From: JAWBSP01 sp964632175 | GTDB lineage: Archaea; Hadarchaeota; Hadarchaeia; Hadarchaeales; JAWBSP01 | DNA: 19,360 nt | Direction of reading: 5' to 3' | Assembly (NCBI GenBank): GCA_964632175.1 | Contig: CAZWBJ010000018.1 | Coordinates: 1 to 19,360 of the forward strand | Part shown: in pieces, positions 15,653-19,360 of the stretch | Position numbering within the stretch: the first letter of the stretch is position 1 | How the letters are laid out: every line of letters starts with the position of its first letter | Position numbers and translations under genes: made by a program | The notes under the pieces: generated by a model | Databases searched by the model: none | Told to the model about the DNA's origin: nothing | Seen by the model: only the letters and a program-made list of their open reading frames with translations

Positions 15653-15670
15653 CCCTTTTAGCCTTTTCGG
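15653..15670 (-). promoter_or_regulatory. Likely promoter (BRE/TATA-like) of the thermosome gene
   Basis: On the minus strand the sequence reads CCGAAAAGGCTAAAAGGG. The purine-rich CGAAAAG resembles a BRE, followed by an A-rich TATA-like CTAAAAGG. The centre lies about 27 bases before the ATG at 15630, so a very short leader is predicted. Confidence 0.45.
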
Positions 15671-15830
15671 TTAAACGTCCATGCATGAACCTTGAAGAGG
15701 GAGACTGAACGGTTCGGAAATTTGCCCGAATTGACTCGGTGGATGACGAACTCCTAGCGGTTTACCTCCCGTTCGCTCTTTTGTTATAGGGGTTATGCCG
15801 TTAACGCCAGGCCAGCTGGGGCGGAACGGG

Positions 15831-15838
15831 TATTTAAA
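15831..15838 (+). promoter_or_regulatory. TATA-like element upstream of alba
   Basis: TATTTAAA lies 20-27 bases before the alba ATG. At normal archaeal spacing it would start transcription at or just inside the gene, yet a strong ribosome-binding site (GGAGGT, 15847-15852, five bases before the ATG) implies a leader. A second candidate, TTATAGG (15784-15790), would give a leader of about 45 bases that includes the site. Which is used cannot be decided here. Confidence 0.4.
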
Positions 15839-15857
15839 GAGGTCTCGGAGGTAATAA

Positions 15858-16157
15858 ATGGCAGCGGAACAACAAAAACCTAGGCAGGAGAACGCGGTCT
15901 TCGTGGGGACGAAGCCCGTGATGAACTACGTGCTGGCAGTGATAACGCAGTTCAACGAAGGGGCACCAGAGGTGTGCATCAAAGCCAGGGGAAAAGCGAT
16001 AAGCCGTGCCGTGGATACGGCCGAGGTGGTGAGACAGAGATTCCTACCGGATACGGTGGTCAAGAACATCTCCATAGGAACAGAAACGGTGCAGGCGGAG
16101 GACGGGAGCAAGCTGAACGTCTCCACGATAGAGATCACGCTGGCAAAGGCCAAGTAA
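15858..16157 (+). CDS. albA: DNA/RNA-binding protein Alba
   Basis: Alba is a small dimeric chromatin and RNA-binding protein abundant in many archaea. The 99 residues match throughout: VFVGTKPVMNYVLAVITQF includes Lys19, the counterpart of the acetylatable DNA-binding lysine of Sulfolobus Alba. ARGKAISRAVDTAEVVRQRFLP follows, and VKNISIGTETV plus VSTIEITLAK complete the C-terminal strands. ATG 15858 is backed by a perfect GGAGGT five bases upstream, consistent with high expression. The aspS gene follows after 34 bases and is probably co-transcribed. Confidence 0.96.
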   Translation: MAAEQQKPRQENAVFVGTKPVMNYVLAVITQFNEGAPEVCIKARGKAISRAVDTAEVVRQRFLPDTVVKNISIGTETVQAEDGSKLNVSTIEITLAKAK

Positions 16158-16159
16158 CG

Positions 16160-16187
16160 CCAGGCTTTTCTGTCGCTACTCGCCTGG
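16160..16187 (+). other. Potential RNA hairpin overlapping the aspS ribosome-binding site
   Basis: CCAGGC (16160-16165) can pair with GCCTGG (16182-16187) around a 16-base loop. The 3' arm includes the GG of the GGAG (16186-16189) just before the aspS start. Folding could reduce aspS translation, but a six-base-pair stem may be coincidental. Confidence 0.3.
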
Positions 16188-16191
16188 AGTG

Positions 16192-17502
16192 ATGCGGCTA
16201 AAGGGAGAAAGGGTTAGCATCACGCACTCGTGCGGTGAAATTACCCCTGCCCTAGAAGGAAGAGAAGTCATTCTGGCCGGATTCGTCAAAAACGTGAGGG
16301 ATCTTGGAGGGATAAGGTTCTTTCTGCTGTACGACGTTTGGGGAGAGGTTCAGATCACGGCTCCCAGATCCCTCACTCCCCCTGAGGTGTTCGCCCTGCT
16401 CCCTTCCCTCACGCCAGAGAGCGCAGTTCTGGTAAAGGGCACCGTGAAAGTGGCGGAACAGGCGCCGGGAGGTGTGGAGGTTCTACCGAAAGCGGTGGAG
16501 GTGCTGAGTCGCGCGGCCGTTCCCCTCCCGCTCGACCCCACGGGAAGAATCAAGTCAACCCTCGAGACCAGACTGAACGCCAGGGTGCTGGATCTCAGGC
16601 ATGCCCAGAGGAGGACCATCTTCAAGGTGCGGCACATGGTTCTGAATTCCATCAGGGAGTTTTTCTCATCCAGGGGCTTTCTGGAGGTGCACACACCAAA
16701 AATCGTCGCCACGGCCACGGAGAGCGGTTCCGCGCTCTTCCCAGTGGCCTATTTTGAGAAAGAGGCCTTTCTCAGTCAGAGTCCCCAGCTCTACAAGGAA
16801 GTACTGACCGGCTGCTTCCAAAAGGTCCTTGAAATCGGGCCGATCTTCAGGGCGGAGGAATTCAACACGCCCAAACACCTGAACGAGGCCATCTCCGTCG
16901 ACATCGAGGTGGCATTTGCCGATTGCGAGGACGTCATGAAACTCTTGGAGGAGCTCATCGACAACATCGTCGGGTCTCTGAAGGAGAAGATGGGGAAGGA
17001 GCTGCCACTCCTCGAGCAGCTGACCCCGCGACCTCCTTTTGAGAGATTGACCTACGCAGAGGTGTTGGAAGCCCTCGAGAAGAAAGGATACAAGATCCCG
17101 TGGGGAAGCGACCTCCCCACGCCAGCCGAGAGGATACTCGGGGAAGGAAGGGGGTTTTACTTTATAACCCATTGGCCAGCCGAGTGCAAACCTTTCTACG
17201 CCATGCCATGCCAACACGACCCCTCCTGCACCGAAACCTTTGATCTTATGTGGAAAGATCTGGAACTCGCCTCCGGGGGAACGAGAATTCACCAGCCCGA
17301 ACTACTTGAAGAGAGGCTCCGTGCCAAGGGACTGAATCCCGAGAGCTTCGAGCCACACCTCAGACACTTCAGGTGGGGACTCGTCCCTCCCCACGCTGGA
17401 TGGGGCCTAGGCTTGGAGCGCCTGCTTATGGTCCTCACCGGCCAGGAGAACATACGCGAGTGCGTGCTCTTCCCCAGGGATCGCCACCGGCTGGTGCCCT
17501 GA
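16192..17502 (+). CDS. aspS: Aspartyl-tRNA synthetase, predicted non-discriminating (Asp/Asn)
   Basis: This class II synthetase charges tRNA(Asp) and probably also tRNA(Asn) with aspartate. The 436 residues have the archaeal layout: an N-terminal OB-fold anticodon domain (about 25-110), the PLPLDPTGRIKSTLETRLNARVLDLR junction, motif 2 with Arg220 in FRAEEFNTPKHLNE, and motif 3 GWGLGLERLL near residue 403. Aligned by eye to the discriminating Thermococcus kodakarensis enzyme, the Lys85 position is Pro92 and the Trp26 position is Lys33. Proline at 85 is the state linked to relaxed tRNA specificity. GTG 16189 is an alternative start three bases upstream. The stop abuts the convergent PAC2 gene with no gap. 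Confidence 0.93.
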   Translation: MRLKGERVSITHSCGEITPALEGREVILAGFVKNVRDLGGIRFFLLYDVWGEVQITAPRSLTPPEVFALLPSLTPESAVLVKGTVKVAEQAPGGVEVLPKAVEVLSRAAVPLPLDPTGRIKSTLETRLNARVLDLRHAQRRTIFKVRHMVLNSIREFFSSRGFLEVHTPKIVATATESGSALFPVAYFEKEAFLSQSPQLYKEVLTGCFQKVLEIGPIFRAEEFNTPKHLNEAISVDIEVAFADCEDVMKLLEELIDNIVGSLKEKMGKELPLLEQLTPRPPFERLTYAEVLEALEKKGYKIPWGSDLPTPAERILGEGRGFYFITHWPAECKPFYAMPCQHDPSCTETFDLMWKDLELASGGTRIHQPELLEERLRAKGLNPESFEPHLRHFRWGLVPPHAGWGLGLERLLMVLTGQENIRECVLFPRDRHRLVP

Positions 17503-18228
17503 TCATCCGATGTACCAGGTTTCCTCGGGCTGGGGGGGCTCCCTCCGCTTCATCTCTTTCTTCATTCTTTCCACCCACTCTTTGAGGGCCGCGGCCTGCT
17601 CCTCCAGCGCGCTCAGATCGAGCTTCAGCCCAAGTTGCTCTGAGAGAAGTTCTAGAGCCATCTTGGCGGAGTGGCTGTCTACCCCAGGATCTCCCGCTTC
17701 GGCAAGCAGGCAGGCCCCCCCGATGCCCCTCAACCTGGCCAGCGAAACCAGCAGACCTGTAACACCCACAATAGGACCGGTTTCAATCTTCGAAGGCTTG
17801 TATGGGAGCCCAGGCTGGTTGGGGATCACTACCACCTTCGAGCCCCGGGGTTGGGAAGAGAGAAATCCCCCGATCATGTAAATCTCCTTTACTCCCAAGC
17901 CCTCCATGGCATCTAGGATTTTTGAAACCACCTCGTAATGCCCCTCGGGGGTGGTGACGGGGCAGTCACCCGTCAAAATCACCAGATCCCTGCCTCCCGC
18001 CCTGGCCCAGTAAAACTCATGCTTCGCCGGTCTAAGAATCCCGTCTTCCCCCAGAATGGTATAGTGCGGAAAGTGGGGGGAGAGCTGCTCCGCGATTTTC
18101 TTGGCAGATAGCTTTGAAATAAGGAACTCGGAAGCCAATTTCCCCACCTGACCCACCCCTGGCAGACCCCCGATGAGAACGGGATCCTTCACCTCCGGTT
18201 TGAAGAGGAACCTAACCTCCGAGTCCAT
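17503..18228 (-). CDS. PAC2 family protein (proteasome assembly chaperone-like)
   Basis: The 241-residue product belongs to the PAC2 family (PF09754/COG2047), related to eukaryotic PAC1-PAC2 and to archaeal proteasome-associated chaperone homologues. Visible features are VLIGGLPGVGQVGKLASEFL (glycine motif 21-29), LVILTGDCPVTTPEGHYEV, IYMIGGFLSSQP, GPIVGVTGLLVSLA, LLAEAGDPGVDSHSAKMALELL, a charged helical segment, and the C-terminus ETWYIG. The tail resembles, but does not strictly match, the HbYX motif that docks proteasome activators. It is the last gene of the S27e-aIF2-alpha-Nop10 cluster and begins on the base after the Nop10 stop. The cellular role here is inferred from family and context. 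Confidence 0.88.
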   Translation of the reverse strand: MDSEVRFLFKPEVKDPVLIGGLPGVGQVGKLASEFLISKLSAKKIAEQLSPHFPHYTILGEDGILRPAKHEFYWARAGGRDLVILTGDCPVTTPEGHYEVVSKILDAMEGLGVKEIYMIGGFLSSQPRGSKVVVIPNQPGLPYKPSKIETGPIVGVTGLLVSLARLRGIGGACLLAEAGDPGVDSHSAKMALELLSEQLGLKLDLSALEEQAAALKEWVERMKKEMKRREPPQPEETWYIG

Positions 18229-18387
18229 CTATTCTCCAGCCTCCATCCTCATAAGCCTTCGATACTTTCCATAGCGGTCCTCGGGGGAAAACCTCGGGGG
18301 GTGGGGAGAGCTCGTCTTTTTCCCGCAGTTCGGGCATTCCTCTCGGAGGGTGTAAACACCGCACCCCCTGCACTTCCTAAGCCTCAT
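18229..18387 (-). CDS. nop10: H/ACA RNP protein Nop10
   Basis: Nop10 supports Cbf5 in the H/ACA ribonucleoprotein that makes RNA-guided pseudouridine. This 52-residue gene is easy to miss because of its size. It has a zinc ribbon with Cys6, Cys9, Cys18 and Cys21 (KCRGCGVYTL and ECPNCGKKT), followed by the conserved linear tail SPHPPRFSPEDRYGKYRR. Its ATG overlaps the aIF2-alpha stop (ATGA), and its TAG ends directly before the PAC2 ATG. The aIF2-alpha - Nop10 - PAC2 order is a widespread archaeal arrangement, which confirms the identity. Confidence 0.96.
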   Translation of the reverse strand: MRLRKCRGCGVYTLREECPNCGKKTSSPHPPRFSPEDRYGKYRRLMRMEAGE

Positions 18388-19169
18388 CTTTTGCGGAGGA
18401 ACTCCCCCTTTCCCCCAGCCTCCTCCACCTTCTCTATCACCATTTTCGCCGCCTTCTCCAAGAGATCCTCTGCCTCCTTGTAGGAGGATCCGGTGACCAC
18501 CACACGGTAGAGAGGTGAACCCGCTGAGTAGAACCTCACCTTCGAAGCCATCGCCTCTTTAGCCGACACCATCGAGTTTCGTATGATTTCCACACCGTTG
18601 GAAACGGGGCAAACTAGCGAGAGATATCCCTCCACGGTGCAAACCTTCTGCTTTACCAGCGCCTGAGATGCGGAGCAGAGGGCCTTCACCCAGCTCTTCC
18701 CCAGTTCCAAGTCCTCCAGGCAGGCGGGGCCCTCTCTTGCTATCTCGCTGAAGGCCCGGTGCAAAGAGCCGAACTTCCTCAAAAGGGGAAACCCCGCTTC
18801 CTCGTAGGCCTTTTCCTCCCCCCTTTTAAGCTTCTTCGCCACAAGCAGGAGAAGCTTCTCCGCCCTCCTCTCGGCTTCGAACTCTGCCAGTTTTTGCTTC
18901 CTCTCCCCCACCGTCACCCTTCGGAGAGAGAGATCGATGGAACCCTTCTGTTTGTCCACGGCCAAAACCTTACAAACCACCCGCTGGTTCTCCTTAACGT
19001 GATCCCTAATGTTCTTTATCCAGCCCGAAGCCACCTCCTTGAGATAAACCATCCCCTCCTTCCCACCGTACTCCTCTAGGCTGACGAACGCCCCCTGATC
19101 AAAGACCTTCACAACTGTGCCCACCACGAGTTCATTGGGGGAGGGGAACTCTGCCTCCTTTCTTACCAC
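18384..19169 (-). CDS. eif2a: Translation initiation factor 2 subunit alpha (aIF2-alpha)
   Basis: aIF2-alpha is part of the heterotrimer that brings initiator Met-tRNA to the small ribosomal subunit. The 261-residue product has an N-terminal S1/OB domain (about 14-88: VVGTVVKVFDQGAFVSLEEYGG, EGMVYLKEVASGWIKNIRDHV, GSIDLSLRRV), a helical middle domain and a C-terminal alpha-beta domain (about 175-255) ending EEAGGKGEF. In EGMVYLKEV, tyrosine replaces the usual histidine of the S1 motif. GTG at 19169 is the chosen start because GGGGTG lies about six bases upstream and the protein then begins MVRKEAEFPSPNELV. The longer open frame to 19238 lies inside S27e. It overlaps S27e by seven bases. Confidence 0.94.
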   Translation of the reverse strand: MVRKEAEFPSPNELVVGTVVKVFDQGAFVSLEEYGGKEGMVYLKEVASGWIKNIRDHVKENQRVVCKVLAVDKQKGSIDLSLRRVTVGERKQKLAEFEAERRAEKLLLLVAKKLKRGEEKAYEEAGFPLLRKFGSLHRAFSEIAREGPACLEDLELGKSWVKALCSASQALVKQKVCTVEGYLSLVCPVSNGVEIIRNSMVSAKEAMASKVRFYSAGSPLYRVVVTGSSYKEAEDLLEKAAKMVIEKVEEAGGKGEFLRKR

Positions 19170-19309
19170 TTCACCACACCCCAGATAGTTGCCTTGCCGC
19201 CCGTTGGGGTGGCCAGAAGCCTGCCACAAACCTGACATTTCACTTCAGTGGACGCGTGGCTGAAGATTCTCTGCTCGTTCCCGCACTCGCACTTGACGAG
19301 AAGGATCAC
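19163..19309 (-). CDS. rps27e: 30S ribosomal protein S27e, 5' end unresolved
   Basis: The readable part has the S27e zinc ribbon and tail: LVKCECGNEQRIFSHASTEV, KCQVCGRLLATPTGGKATI and the end WGVVKW. The four cysteines occur as C-x-C and C-x-x-C. Archaeal S27e is normally about 60 residues with a basic segment before the first Cys pair; here that segment is missing. GTG at 19309 would give 48 residues. Reading further upstream enters an exact 55-base copy of the gene's own 3' part in the same frame, continuing to the right edge, so the true N-terminus is not represented reliably. It lies directly before aIF2-alpha, its usual place in archaea. Confidence 0.8.
   Translation of the reverse strand: MILLVKCECGNEQRIFSHASTEVKCQVCGRLLATPTGGKATIWGVVKW
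19171..19225. repeat. 55-bp direct repeat, copy 1 (within S27e)
   Basis: This stretch is identical over 55 bases to 19306-19360. It encodes the S27e segment from GRLLATPTGG to WGVV on the minus strand, the natural position for that sequence. The bases flanking the two copies on the right differ. Confidence 0.9.
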
Positions 19310-19360
19310 CACACCCCAGATAGTTGCCTTGCCGCCCGTTGGGGTGGCCAGAAGCCTGCC
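19306..19360. repeat. 55-bp direct repeat, copy 2 (window end)
   Basis: This exact copy of 19171-19225 ends at the last base of the window. The offset is 135 bases, a multiple of three, so the S27e frame stays open through both copies. A repeat that stops exactly at a sequence end is typical of an assembly-graph overlap at a common k-mer size. Confidence 0.85.

Noticed and set aside
15701..15745. Possible tRNA T-arm (GGTTCGGAAATTTGCCC) in the thermosome/alba gap
   Set aside because: The T-loop bases do not fit the consensus, and no matching acceptor, D or anticodon arms could be drawn around it.
15661..15857. C/D-box guide RNA or small ORF in the thermosome/alba gap
   Set aside because: GATGACG and CTGA-like strings occur, but not in C-D'-C'-D order or spacing. 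The only ATG-initiated frames are under ten codons with no ribosome-binding site.
1..19360. CRISPR arrays, insertion sequences, integrases or att sites
   Set aside because: No regularly spaced repeats, transposase motifs or inverted terminal repeats were seen. The only exact long repeat is the 55-base pair at the right end.
19163..19360. S27e with a duplicated C-terminal domain
   Set aside because: The second copy is exactly identical and stops at the sequence end, which fits an assembly overlap better than a duplicated domain that would have diverged.

Overview
The window is a GC-rich, gene-dense stretch of an archaeal chromosome. Archaeal-specific genes fix the domain: TiaS, TFB, archaeal GHMP-type shikimate kinase, thermosome, Alba, aIF2-alpha, Nop10 and S27e. 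Pyruvoyl-type arginine decarboxylase points towards a euryarchaeal or deep-branching, Hadarchaeota-like lineage rather than a typical crenarchaeon. Heavy use of AGG/AGA for Arg and proteins rich in Glu, Arg and Val suggest a thermophile. The exact lineage cannot be read from this sequence alone.

Layout. Positions 1-389 (minus) hold a decayed archaeal AAA ATPase. Positions 427-2225 (plus) hold tiaS and an overlapping DUF429 RNase H-fold gene. Positions 2226-4206 (minus) hold a geranylgeranyl-reductase-like flavoprotein followed by a divergent TFB paralogue. Positions 4301-7027 (plus) hold aroC, aroK and a chorismate mutase fused to an HTH-ACT regulator. Positions 7076-13372 (plus) hold a complete trpEGDCFBA operon in which every junction overlaps. 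Positions 13401-13904 (plus) hold pdaD. Positions 13978-15630 (minus) hold a thermosome subunit, divergent from alba and aspS (15858-17502, plus). Positions 17503 to the right edge (minus) hold the conserved archaeal cluster S27e - aIF2-alpha - Nop10 - PAC2.

How the genes work together. aroK and aroC carry out two late steps to chorismate. The CM fusion and TrpE are the two enzymes competing for it, and they sit back to back. The C-terminal two thirds of the CM fusion looks like the archaeal HTH-ACT class of amino-acid regulators, the kind of protein that controls trp genes as TrpY does in Methanothermobacter. The short gap in front of trpE carries one TGTACA palindrome, the published TRP-box sequence, just upstream of a TATA element. 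The most interesting hypothesis here is therefore a single polypeptide that both makes prephenate and represses trp transcription in response to an aromatic amino acid.

Other links. PdaD makes agmatine, the co-substrate of TiaS. AspRS has residues that predict a non-discriminating enzyme. The last 55 bases repeat exactly a stretch 135 bases earlier inside S27e, which looks like an assembly-graph artefact at a contig end, so the 5' part of S27e should not be trusted.
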